A DNA stretch of 7,352 nt, taken from assembly GCA_046723645.1 (NCBI GenBank), contig JBKOUY010000233.1:1-7352 (forward strand), written 5' to 3'. The DNA comes from DASQUK01 sp046723645. GTDB taxonomy: Bacteria > Actinomycetota > Acidimicrobiia > Acidimicrobiales > VFJN01. The notes under the pieces were generated by a model that did no database searches, had not been told where the DNA came from, and saw only the letters and a program-made list of their open reading frames with translations. The translations under genes were made by a program, and so were the position numbers. Shown here piece after piece: positions 1 through 6,383 of this stretch. Position 1 is the first letter of the stretch, and every line of letters starts with the position of its first letter.

Positions 1-121
1 GAGCGAACGTCCGACCGTGCGCGCCAGATCCGGAAGACCGAGACCCCGGTGGACGATTCGAACCACATCGTCACGAACGCGGGAACGGGTGGCCGCTGCG
101 TCACCCACACAGGCGAACCTA

Positions 122-156
122 CCCAGAACGGTGCCCCGATCGCCCAGGGTTCTGGG
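122..156 (+). promoter_or_regulatory. Pair of mutually exclusive hairpins upstream of the first gene
   Basis: An 8-bp perfect inverted repeat (CCCAGAAC at 122-129, GTTCTGGG at 149-156) could close a 19-base loop. The same 3' arm can instead pair locally with CCCAG at 143-147, giving a 5-bp stem with a GGTT loop. The two folds exclude each other because both need 152-156. They lie about 50 bases before the Shine-Dalgarno of the gene at 219, so a leader role is possible. No T-run follows. A regulatory function is inferred from geometry only. Confidence 0.25.
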
Positions 157-218
157 ATGGATGCGATCAGACGACGGCGCCACGCTGGACACCGAGCCCG
201 ATCCCAGGAGACGATCCG

Positions 219-635
219 ATGCCGTCATCCGCACACGTCCGATCGCCGGCGCGCACGCCCGACGCGCTCCACGCGATCGTCCAGGACGCGATCAACCGCG
301 CAGACCTGAACGCCTTCCTCGACGTTCATGATGACGACGCCACGGTCGTCGTTCCGCCCGACGGCCGATCGGCCCACGGCCGCGACGCCATCCGGGCTGC
401 GATCGCCCCGCTGTTCGCGCTCGCGCCCGAGGTGGCCACGGTCGTGGTCAAGAAGCTGGAGACCGAGGGGCTTGCACTCACGCATGGTCGTTGGCGCTTG
501 GCCGTGGCCGAACACGGCAGCCGATCGGAACTGCGCGGACTCGGCACGATGGTCGCCCGCCGGCGATCCGACGGGACCTGGCGCATTGTGCTCGACGACC
601 CCCGGTCGGCCCCTGACGTGGAAGAGGAGCGCTGA
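219..635 (+). CDS. NTF2-like / SnoaL-like domain protein
   Basis: This 138-aa protein has the size and pattern of the NTF2-like superfamily (SnoaL, DUF4440 type): a cone-shaped alpha+beta fold that binds small hydrophobic ligands or acts as a small enzyme. Two amphipathic helices (about residues 14-36) are followed by a strand carrying DDDATVVVPPDG (38-49), then GRDAIRAAIAPLF (54-66), a helix typical of the fold. Antiparallel strands follow: VATVVVKKLETEGLALTHGRW (72-92, split here only by description), ELRGLGTMVARR (104-115) and GTWRIVLDDP (119-128). The GTWRIVLDDP strand resembles the usual terminal W-R-I strand. The start is set by AGGAG at 206-210, eight bases before ATG. The stop overlaps the next start by one base (TGATG), so it is co-translated with a thioesterase. 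The fold is fairly sure; substrate and reaction cannot be read. Confidence 0.85.
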   Translation: MPSSAHVRSPARTPDALHAIVQDAINRADLNAFLDVHDDDATVVVPPDGRSAHGRDAIRAAIAPLFALAPEVATVVVKKLETEGLALTHGRWRLAVAEHGSRSELRGLGTMVARRRSDGTWRIVLDDPRSAPDVEEER

Positions 636-1084
636 TGAAATCGACCGGCAGTTTCATGGACGCTATCAGGCGGGGCCTGCCCGCCCCACCGGCAGCCCGG
701 ACCCTTGGCTTCCAGGTGCTCGACGTCGATCCCGACCAGGGTCGCATCGAGGCCGCCTTCGAGGGAACCGAAGCGTTCACCAACCCGTTCGGTGAGGTGC
801 TGGGCGGCTTCCTCGCCGCGATGCTGTACGACACCGTTGGACCCGCATTGCTGGCGACCTTGTCACGCGGCGAGTTCATCGTCACCCACCACCTGCGGGC
901 CGATTTCGTCCGGCCAGCCTCCGTCGGCCGGTTCGTGGGTCGGGGTCGGGTGGTCCGTCGCGACGGCGACCGCGCCATCATCGAGGCCACGCTGTCCGAC
1001 AGCGACGGACACGTGGTGGCAACCGCCGACGCGACCGCCGAGATCGTGCGACGCGAGCTGCCGGGCCGGGGCGCGGGCCGGTGA
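635..1084 (+). CDS. PaaI-family hotdog-fold thioesterase
   Basis: A 149-aa single-domain hotdog protein of the PaaI/DUF4442-like group, whose members hydrolyse acyl- or aryl-CoA thioesters in the cytoplasm. Features in order: an N-terminal helix with a small-acid pair, GFQVLDVDPDQGRIEAAF (25-42) as the first strands, then the signature N-P-F-G-E-V-L-G-G (50-58), where most PaaI proteins have a His before the two glycines and this one has Leu. Next come the central hot-dog helix with Asp66 in LYDTVGPAL, HHLRADFVRP (85-94), a strand ending in the conserved R-P, and late strands GRGRVVRRDGDRAIIEATL (102-120) and HVVATADATAEI (126-137). Asp66 is at the position of the usual catalytic acid. GAGGAG at 624-629 gives a ribosome site five bases before ATG, and the start overlaps the previous stop. 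The coupled NTF2-like protein may act on the same substrate (inference). Confidence 0.88.
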   Translation: MKSTGSFMDAIRRGLPAPPAARTLGFQVLDVDPDQGRIEAAFEGTEAFTNPFGEVLGGFLAAMLYDTVGPALLATLSRGEFIVTHHLRADFVRPASVGRFVGRGRVVRRDGDRAIIEATLSDSDGHVVATADATAEIVRRELPGRGAGR

Positions 1085-1246
1085 CCTACCCGCTGCCCAT
1101 TTCGAAAGGACGGTCAGCACTCGTCTCAAACGGGACCCCTCCGAGCAGCACGTCGACCGGCCACGCGCCCGCACGCACTGCCCATCGCGACCATCGATCC
1201 CGCCGCAGCGACGACCGCGTCCCAACACGACTGGGAGCACAGACCA

Positions 1247-1507
1247 ATGCACGACCTCGACACCTTCCTCACCACCTGGGCGGACACCGAGCGCAGCGGG
1301 GACGCCGCCACGACCGAGCGCCTGCTCACCGACGACTTCGTCGGCATCGGCCCCGTGGGCTTCCAGCTCCCCAAGCCAGCCTGGCTACAACGCCAGACCA
1401 GCGGAGACCTGCACTACGACGAGCTCCACCTCGACGAGATCACCACCCGGCAGTACGGCGATCGCGCGGTCACGACCGCCCGCTGGAACGCCCGCGGCAC
1501 AGCATGA
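1247..1507 (+). CDS. Truncated NTF2-like (SnoaL/DUF4440-type) protein
   Basis: The 86 residues form the N-terminal two thirds of an NTF2-like domain: helix DLDTFLTTWADTERSGDAA (3-21), LLTDDFVGIGPVGF (26-39), LPKPAWLQRQ (41-50) and the strands LHYDELHLDEITTRQYGD and AVTTARWNARGT. Relatives I know of this style are about 120-135 aa and continue with two or three further strands ending in W-R-L-A-x-I-H-x-S. Here TGA follows directly after the residues ARGTA. A possible remnant of the missing end continues in the same frame (see 1508-1600). GGGAG at 1233-1237 stands nine bases before ATG, so initiation looks intact. The product may be non-functional or a shortened dimerising form. The gene lies 162 bases after the thioesterase gene and is probably a separate unit. 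Confidence 0.6.
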   Translation: MHDLDTFLTTWADTERSGDAATTERLLTDDFVGIGPVGFQLPKPAWLQRQTSGDLHYDELHLDEITTRQYGDRAVTTARWNARGTA

Positions 1508-1600
1508 GATGTTCGGGCACAAGGGTTGCCCACGGCGGCCATCAGTATCAGCCCCCACCGCTGCATACCGCGAGGTGGTCCGCTGTCATCCGCTTGGGCC
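1508..1600 (+). pseudogene. Possible C-terminal remnant of the NTF2-like gene
   Basis: After the stop at 1505-1507 the same reading frame gives D-V-R-A-Q-G-L-P-T-A-A-I-S-I-S-P and then I-P-R-G-G-P-L. This resembles the usual end of such proteins as I remember it (V-R-D-x-G-x-W-R-L-A-A-I-H-M-S, then T-P-G-A-P-P-L). Compared with that, about 17 residues (one or two strands) are missing next to the premature stop. The match is by eye and from memory; it may be chance. Confidence 0.3.
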
Positions 1601-1698
1601 CGTGAGCTCGACGCCAAGCTGACGCTTGGGCCTAACTCGTTCGACCTGAGAAGTAGATGTGGGCGATCGACGCGCCGGCCGAACGTGTGCACGTCACC

Positions 1699-1728
1699 GC
1701 GTCCTGTAAGCCGATCCCTTACGGGCGC
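1699..1728 (+). terminator. Stem-loop in the convergent spacer, possible terminator
   Basis: CCTGTAAG (1703-1710) pairs with CTTACGGG (1718-1725) across a 7-base loop. After one bulged T (1702), GCG (1699-1701) pairs with CGC (1726-1728), giving 11 base pairs. One pair is T-G, which would be a G-U wobble in plus-strand RNA but an A-C mismatch in minus-strand RNA, so the fold suits plus-strand transcripts. No T-tract follows, which is common in high-GC actinobacteria but leaves the call weak. Confidence 0.3.
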
Positions 1729-1832
1729 TCCTGGTCCGCGGCGTGGCTGGCAAGCGCCTTCGACCTTGACTCGGTCACCTCTTCCCGTTGGTGAACGGCC
1801 TCGAAGAGGTCGGGATGGACGGCAGATCTCGA

Positions 1833-3341
1833 TCAGCCGCAGCCGCCACCCGGCACGATGCGAACGGAGACCTCGTCTGACCGGTGCCGGCTGCGTAACG
1901 TGAGACGATCGGCGCATCGGCCAGATGTGACCTGCGCGCCGGTGACCGTCACGGTGTAGCCGTCCGGGTACTGCAGGTGCGGCACCGAGAGGACGCTCAG
2001 CTGGTTCGGTCGATACCGCTGGCCGCTCGGTCCCCGGGTGGCGTAGCGGAGCTCGTAGACCCGGCTTGCGGCGTCGAAGCTGGCCGCCGAAGGCGTGCCG
2101 GCGAGCGCCAGCGGATACGGGCGCACCAAGGCCCGAAAGGCGTCGAGGTCGCGGACGTTGGCCAGGCTGGCCGGAACGTCCCGGGGGATGATGTCCTCCT
2201 GGTAGTGCCAGAACATCCAGCTCATCAGGCCCGCGTCGAGCTGGGTGGTGAGCCGCCGGAGGGTGGGCACGTCGAGCGTGGCACCAAACTCCGTCGCCAC
2301 CGGGGGCACCTGGTCGCGTTCGGCGGCGGCGAGCGCGTTGGCCACCACCGCTTCCTCGCCGGCGACGTCGAGGGCGTACGAGTGGAACGACAACACCTGT
2401 CCGCTGCTCGCCCCGGCGGCACCCGGGATCGACGTCGCTGTCTGGCCGAAGTTGAACAGCACGAACGGCTCCACATACACGTGCTGGGTCGGGCTGACCT
2501 GCCGGACCGCGGCGGTGGCCTTCCGGTAGAAGGGCATCAGCAGCCACTGCTCCAGCTCGGGGCAGCCGGCTGGAGCCGTGACGCACGGCTGCCACACCGC
2601 GCCCGGCCAGGGCTCGTTCATCAGCTCGTAGCCCAGGACATAAGGGTTGCTGGCAAAGCGCTGGGCTACCGCGGTCAGACCCTTGACGAAGCTTTCCTGA
2701 AGGCCGACCCCGTCGGGACCGGGGCGGTTGGACCAGAAGCTCTCGAAGGCCCGCTGCATGGCCGGGTTCTGGACGTAGTACAGCGGGAACACCGCGTCGG
2801 GCGGGTTGGGGAGACCGTCGTCGACCGCCATCCAATCCGGGAAGCCGTTGCCGTTGTACTTGGGGCTGAACCCGTCCTGGTGGAAGTCGAGCAGCACGAA
2901 GATCCGCTCCCGGGCCAGGGCCCGCACCGAGCCCGCCAGGGCCTCGATGTACTCGTGGTCGACCACGCCGGGCTCGGGCATCAGGCCCTCGACCACGACG
3001 CCCAGCCGGACCACGGTGAAGCCGTTGTCGACCAGGAACCGGGCGTCGTCGGCGCCGAAGCCGGCGGCGGCCGGGAAGTAGGGGGCCGGCTTCTCGACCT
3101 CGTTGACCCCGTGGAGCGTGACCACCCGACCCGCGGCGTCGGTCAGCCACCGCCCATCGCTCGCCAGCGGGGCCACCGGTCCCTCGGCGGCGGCGCGCCC
3201 GTGGTGACGGCCATCGCCATGGCCCGGAGCGGGAACGCCCCCGGGCACCCGAAGCGGCAGGCAGGCCGTAGCGCCCACGGCCACCGTCGCTGCCACGGCC
3301 ACGGTTGCGAGCCTGCTCCAGCGCCCCTCACGTCGACTCAC
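1833..3341 (-). CDS. Secreted GH5 glycoside hydrolase, endoglycoceramidase type
   Basis: A 502-aa retaining glycosidase. The N-terminus has basic residues, a hydrophobic stretch (11-26) and Cys27 in GATAC, so it is exported; Cys27 may be a lipidation site although Ala at -3 is a poor lipobox. A His/Gly/Pro-rich linker (31-55) leads to the TIM barrel: LHGVNEVEKPAPYFP (76-90), VVRLGVVVEG (110-119), LLDFHQDGFSPKYNG (150-164) with GFPDWM (166-171), YELMNEPWPG (238-247) with Glu243 as acid/base, LSFHSY (317-322), ATEFGA (349-354) with Glu351 as nucleophile, and SWMFWHYQED (374-383). A C-terminal beta domain (from about 414) includes YPDGYTVTVTGA and ends VSVRIVPGGG. The D-F-H-Q-D, G-F-P-D-W-M and N-E-P-W-P-G blocks are those of actinobacterial endoglycoceramidases, which cleave the oligosaccharide from ceramide. 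The exact substrate is inferred. GTG start; only a G-run six bases upstream serves as ribosome site. Transcribed alone, convergent with the NTF2-like gene. Confidence 0.9.
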   Translation of the reverse strand: MSRREGRWSRLATVAVAATVAVGATACLPLRVPGGVPAPGHGDGRHHGRAAAEGPVAPLASDGRWLTDAAGRVVTLHGVNEVEKPAPYFPAAAGFGADDARFLVDNGFTVVRLGVVVEGLMPEPGVVDHEYIEALAGSVRALARERIFVLLDFHQDGFSPKYNGNGFPDWMAVDDGLPNPPDAVFPLYYVQNPAMQRAFESFWSNRPGPDGVGLQESFVKGLTAVAQRFASNPYVLGYELMNEPWPGAVWQPCVTAPAGCPELEQWLLMPFYRKATAAVRQVSPTQHVYVEPFVLFNFGQTATSIPGAAGASSGQVLSFHSYALDVAGEEAVVANALAAAERDQVPPVATEFGATLDVPTLRRLTTQLDAGLMSWMFWHYQEDIIPRDVPASLANVRDLDAFRALVRPYPLALAGTPSAASFDAASRVYELRYATRGPSGQRYRPNQLSVLSVPHLQYPDGYTVTVTGAQVTSGRCADRLTLRSRHRSDEVSVRIVPGGGCG

Positions 3342-4004
3342 GCCAACCCCCAGGACCGACCCCCGACGGCGCCGACCCTAGCCGGGCGGCGGGTTGGGTC
3401 GGTCGGTCCGAAGGGGGCGCCAGGACGGCCAGCAACCATCACGGACCCGCCGGGTCGAATCTGGTTGGGCAACCCTCATCGACCCGAGGTGTCGCTGGCG
3501 GTTGGTCGGCCAGCTCATCGTCGGCTGTCGGCAGCAGGCCGCGAGGAGCGGAGCGGGTGGGACTCGGGCTTGTCCCAGGTCACGTCCGCCCTCGGTAGCA
3601 ACCGTGGAGCCACCGCCCCATCCCAGGTGATCGGGCTCGTCGGCTGGCCAGGTCATGGCCGCGTGCGCAGCAAGGACCGCACACCGTCGGCGCGCCGGGT
3701 CAGGTCGCCGCCGGGCGCGGGACGCCCTGGCGGCTCGCGCAAAGCACACTCAACGACCGTCGATCGGCAGCGTCAGCGGTGGGACGCCCACACCTCGTCG
3801 ATCGCGTTCGCCGCCCTCCCGTTTGCACTCACAGTGCCGCCCAGGGCACAGGTTTTGCGGAGTTCCCGGTGCTGTGTCACCCTCCGTGCACGTCTGCGTA
3901 TTGTGTCGCGGACGTTATTGGCGGACGGCGGCGGATGGACCTTCGACCCAACGGGATCGGAGAAAACGGCGTATACCTGGAGGTTGCGGACCGTCCGCGT
4001 CCGT

Positions 4005-4033
4005 CTGCCGGCGCCAAGCAAAGCGCCCGGCAG
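4005..4033. repeat. 10-bp stem-loop in the hydrolase spacer
   Basis: CTGCCGGCGC (4005-4014) pairs with GCGC-C-CGGCAG (4023-4033). Ten base pairs form with a single bulged C (4027) and an 8-base loop (CAAGCAAA). It sits six bases after the perfect palindrome-like repeat GCGGAC-C-GTCCGC (3986-3998). No T-run follows, so a simple terminator is not supported; its role is unknown. Confidence 0.45.
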
Positions 4034-4122
4034 TCGCTGCTCCATCACGTCTGGCGTTGCCCTGGGCACGCTCCGACCGGTCCATCGGCACTCGACCGCC
4101 CTTGGGTGCCGGTGCGGCGGTT

Positions 4123-4167
4123 GATCCCAGTCAGTTCATCCCCTCGTTGCCTGGACTGGCTGGGATC
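4123..4167 (+). repeat. Strong 16-bp stem-loop upstream of the serine hydrolase
   Basis: GATCCCAGTCAGTTCA (4123-4138) pairs with TGGACTGGCTGGGATC (4152-4167) over all 16 positions, with a 13-base loop. Two pairs are T-G. In plus-strand RNA these are G-U wobbles, in minus-strand RNA they would be A-C mismatches, so an RNA fold would be on the plus strand, the sense of the hydrolase that begins 187 bases later. It could be a leader element, a processing site or an old element end. No T-tract follows. Confidence 0.5.
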
Positions 4168-4354
4168 CCGCCATGCGTGCGCCGGCGTGGTCCCAGCGAG
4201 GCTTCCGGCGTCGTCATCTGCTCCGCCGCTTGCGTCCTCGCCCTCGCGGTCGCCCCGACCATCGGCCCAATCGGCCGGCGAACCGGTCCGTCCGCGGCTT
4301 CCGCCATCGCGGCGGATGCCACCCACGACCTAGTCCACACCGTGGACGTCCGCG

Positions 4355-5560
4355 GTGTCCCGCCCGACACTCGGCACGGCGGAAGCGTCCCACGGTACGT
4401 TCCGGTCGGTGGACATCGGGGGCACGGTGGCGCCGGGCTTCGAGCCTGTGCGAGACGAGTTCGAGCGCAACTTCGCCGAGCGAGGCGAGGTCGGGGCCGC
4501 CTGCTGCGTGTACCGGGGCGCAGAACCGGTGGTCGACCTGTGGGGCGGTACCACCACCGCCGACGGCGAGGCGCCGTATACCGATCGCACCCTGCAGCTG
4601 GTGGCGTCAGCGACCAAGGGAGCACTCGCGATCGTCGCCCACCGGCTGGCCGAGCGCGGCGAGATCGACCTGGACGCGCCCGTCGCGCGCTACTGGCCCG
4701 AGTTCGCCGCCAAGGGGAAGGCGGACCTGCCGGTGCGGTGGCTGCTCAGCCACCAGGCTGGGCTGCCCGCGATCCACCGCGTGCTCTCCGAGGAGGACAT
4801 CGTGGGGTGGACGGTGCCGGTCGCGGCGCTTGCCGCCGAGACCCCGTCCTGGGCGCCGGGCACCGACCACGGTTACCACGCCATCACTTACGGCTGGCTG
4901 GTTGGCGAGGTGATCAACCGCGTCACGGGCGCGACTTGCGGCCAGGCGTTCGCCGACGAGGTGGCGCGCCCGCTCGGGCTCGATCTCCACATCGGTCTGC
5001 CGCCGGCAGAGCACCACCGCGTTGCACCGCTGATTCCGGCGCCGCCCCCGGCCGACGGACAGTCCGACGAGTTGACCGCACGCCTGCTCGATCCCGAATC
5101 GATCGCCCATTGGGCCTTCCTCATCCCGTCGGGCTTGTTCACGATCATGAACGACCCGGTGATCTGGGCGGCCGAGCTCCCCGCCGCCAACGGCATGGGG
5201 ACCGCACACGCGCTGGCGCGCCTGTACGCGGCAGTCATCGGGGAGGTCGACGGCGTCCGCTTGCTCGCACCGGGGAGCGTCGCCCGCGCCACCGATGAGC
5301 GCTGCCGCGGGATCGACCGCGTTACCGGCTACGAGACCGCGTACGCCCTCGGCTTCCAGCTCCCATTCCCCTTCCGGCCCATGGCCGGCCCGGGGAGCTT
5401 CGGGCACTACGGGCTCGGCGGCTCGGTCGGCTTCGCCCACCCGGGCCACGGGTTCACCTTTGGCTACTCGGTCAACCAGATGGGCCCGGGCACACCCGCG
5501 GACCGCCGCTCGGTGCCCCTGGTCGACGCCGTCGTCCGCTGCTGCTCGGCCGGTACCTAG
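4355..5560 (+). CDS. Serine hydrolase, class C beta-lactamase / EstB esterase type
   Basis: A 401-aa protein of the beta-lactamase-related serine hydrolase family, which holds penicillin-binding-protein-like esterases (family VIII) and few true lactamases. Visible motifs: IGGTVAPGFEPVRDEF (21-36), a usual opening; VVDLWGG (59-65); S-x-x-K as SATK with nucleophile Ser85 and Lys88; LLSHQAGLP (130-138); the tyrosine motif as GYHAITYGWLVGEV (173-186), with Tyr174 the probable base in place of the Y-x-N of lactamases; and FGHYGLGGSVGFAHP (349-363), the H-x-G-x-G-G third motif. No signal peptide is evident, which points to an intracellular esterase rather than an antibiotic-degrading enzyme (inference). 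The GTG at 4355 has no clear ribosome site. GTG at 4409, just before the conserved opening, is an alternative and equally lacks one, so the start is uncertain. Full length for the family; the stop lies in CTAG, shared with a possible minus-strand ORF. Confidence 0.9.
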   Translation: MSRPTLGTAEASHGTFRSVDIGGTVAPGFEPVRDEFERNFAERGEVGAACCVYRGAEPVVDLWGGTTTADGEAPYTDRTLQLVASATKGALAIVAHRLAERGEIDLDAPVARYWPEFAAKGKADLPVRWLLSHQAGLPAIHRVLSEEDIVGWTVPVAALAAETPSWAPGTDHGYHAITYGWLVGEVINRVTGATCGQAFADEVARPLGLDLHIGLPPAEHHRVAPLIPAPPPADGQSDELTARLLDPESIAHWAFLIPSGLFTIMNDPVIWAAELPAANGMGTAHALARLYAAVIGEVDGVRLLAPGSVARATDERCRGIDRVTGYETAYALGFQLPFPFRPMAGPGSFGHYGLGGSVGFAHPGHGFTFGYSVNQMGPGTPADRRSVPLVDAVVRCCSAGT

Positions 5561-5667
5561 GCGGCCTGTCCAAGGTCAGGCGACGCTCGCCCGACCACCG
5601 TCTCGTCGCAGACGAACGCGGACCGGTCGACCGCCATCTCGGCTGGCGCATCGTCCGGTCCTCTCAT
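5557..5667 (-). CDS. Possible 36-aa ORF coupled to the 89-aa gene
   Basis: The ATG at 5667-5665 overlaps the TGA of the preceding minus-strand gene (ATGA). The ORF runs 36 residues, acidic at the start (MRGPDDAPAEMAVDR) and ending SPDLGQAA. G or C fills most third codon positions (27 of 35 sense codons after the start). GAGGG about ten bases upstream could serve as ribosome site, or translation could be coupled. Its TAG and the TAG of the convergent serine hydrolase share the palindrome CTAG. I recognise no family. It could be a real small protein, the remnant of a longer one, or chance. Confidence 0.3.
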   Translation of the reverse strand: MRGPDDAPAEMAVDRSAFVCDETVVGRASPDLGQAA

Positions 5668-5933
5668 TGTTGGGGGGCCCTCGATTTGTCCTCGTCGGCC
5701 GTGGCGGCTTCGGGCCACAGCACGACGATCTCGTCGACGGTCACCTGCAGCCGGGCGATCTGGCCCGGCATCCATTGCTGCTCGTAAGTCATCCCGTGCC
5801 GCTGGGCGATCGCGAGCATTTCCTGGTAGCCGGCGATCGCTGCTTCGGCGTCGCGCACCTCACGGACGAGCCGTTCGAGCACGTCCGCCTCTAGCCCGGC
5901 TCGACCTCCGTCGTGGCCCACCTGAATGTCCAT
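5664..5933 (-). CDS. Small hypothetical protein with a predicted helical hairpin
   Basis: An 89-aa protein I cannot assign to a named family. After a short glycine-containing N-terminus, residues 12-44 (from AGLEADVLERLVREV to EMLAIAQR) form a long amphipathic helix with regular leucine/valine/alanine spacing. The motif HGMTYEQQWMPGQIARL (46-62) opens a second helix reaching VDEIVVLWPEA (66-76), and an acidic-polar tail follows. This suggests a small two-helix, possibly coiled-coil or dimerising, cytoplasmic protein. The start is well supported: GGAGG (plus coordinates 5941-5945) lies seven bases upstream of the ATG at 5933, whereas the in-frame ATG 39 bases earlier has no such site. The high-GC third positions and strong ribosome site support expression. 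It ends in an ATGA overlap with the possible 36-aa ORF. Confidence 0.72.
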   Translation of the reverse strand: MDIQVGHDGGRAGLEADVLERLVREVRDAEAAIAGYQEMLAIAQRHGMTYEQQWMPGQIARLQVTVDEIVVLWPEAATADEDKSRAPQQ

Positions 5934-5940
5934 TGCCGGT

Positions 5941-5945
5941 CCTCC
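5941..5945 (-). promoter_or_regulatory. Strong Shine-Dalgarno deciding the start of the 89-aa gene
   Basis: CCTCC on the plus strand reads GGAGG on the minus strand, seven bases before the ATG at 5933. It rules in this ATG over the in-frame ATG at 5972. Confidence 0.7.
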
Positions 5946-6308
5946 GGTTGTCCGTCGTTCCTGTCCTGCCACGCCCCGTGGCGCCTAGCACCAAGCCATC
6001 GATGACGCCGCCCGCGAACGGACCTGCCACCGGCGATCGTGGTCCCCACGAGCGCGGATGGCCCGACCAGTCGGCGAACGCTTCGCATTCCCCGAGACGT
6101 CGCATTCCATGCCGGACAGCGTTGTGACTACCGGCGGCGCTCTGGTCGTCGCGTGACACGGTCGCGCCGTGACAAACGGCATGTCGTAAGTCCGGTCGCC
6201 AGCTTCCGATGTGGCGCAGCGCGACAGGGCGCCTACAGCGGGAGTGGCTGGCGGCTACGAGCCATGCGGCCATCGACTCCGCCAAAGGCGAGGCGTGGCA
6301 AGGCGTGG

Positions 6309-6339
6309 GAGCGACCCCCAGGCAACCGGGGAGTCGCTC
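6309..6339. repeat. Stem-loop in the divergent spacer
   Basis: GAGCGA (6309-6314) pairs with TCGCTC (6334-6339), and inside it CCCC (6315-6318) pairs with GGGG (6328-6331). A two-base bulge (AG, 6332-6333) and a 9-base loop complete ten base pairs. No T-tract follows. Its role is unknown. Confidence 0.4.
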
Positions 6340-6383
6340 AGACCGCGCCCGTGGTGTGGCGGCTCTCGCGGTCGATAGCTCGC

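Larger units (their letters stand above)
1508..1832. other. Convergent spacer without an intact gene
   Basis: Besides the possible NTF2 relic at its left end, this 325-base stretch holds only inverted repeats. CCAAGC at 1614-1619 can pair with GCTTGG at 1624-1629 (4-base loop) or with GCTTGG at 1592-1597. A longer stem lies at 1699-1728. A small one lies at 1797-1811 (GGCCTC, loop GAA, GAGGTC). The genes on either side converge here, so one or more may end transcription, but no T-run follows any of them. Confidence 0.5.
3342..4354. other. Structured spacer of about 1 kb without a convincing gene
   Basis: No frame here has a recognisable protein; the long open frames are arginine- and proline-rich and lack good ribosome sites. 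What can be seen are inverted repeats: GACCCG/CGGGTC at 3444-3456; TGGGAC/GTCCCA at 3558-3577; a perfect 6-bp repeat at 3986-3998; a strong stem at 4005-4033; and a very strong stem at 4123-4167. The stretch 3820-3980 is less GC-rich than the genes, with several short A or T runs. The divergent promoters of the GH5 and serine hydrolase genes should lie within it, but none can be pinned down. Confidence 0.55.

Noticed and set aside
50..70. GGTTCGAATC on the minus strand, resembling a tRNA T-loop
   Set aside because: The flanking bases do not form a T stem and no acceptor, D or anticodon arm can be built around it.
1081..1605. GTG overlapping the thioesterase stop (GTGA) with a 174-codon frame
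   Set aside because: The N-terminal part is not protein-like, the remainder is a shadow of the NTF2-like gene, and there is no purine-rich ribosome site, so the overlap is probably chance.
1414..3150. A 578-codon open frame on the minus strand overlapping the GH5 gene in another frame
   Set aside because: Arg/Gly/Pro-rich low-complexity translation, shadow of the GH5 gene, no motifs.
1977..4124. A 715-codon open frame on the plus strand across the GH5 gene
   Set aside because: It is antisense to a protein with clear catalytic motifs and signal peptide, and it has no family features; long antisense frames are common in high-GC DNA.
4180..4330. A hydrophobic stretch in one plus frame just before the serine hydrolase, suggesting a lost signal peptide
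   Set aside because: It has no start codon in a good context and is not in frame with the hydrolase, so it would need a frameshift for which there is no other sign.
3655..5298. A 547-codon plus-strand open frame through the spacer and the serine hydrolase
   Set aside because: Its second half is a frame-shifted shadow of the serine hydrolase, and the first half is Arg/Pro-rich without any recognisable domain or ribosome site.
6315..6333. AGGCAACC inside the loop at 6309-6339, reminiscent of a SAM riboswitch segment
   Set aside because: None of the other conserved helices or sequence blocks of SAM-I or SAM-IV aptamers are present.
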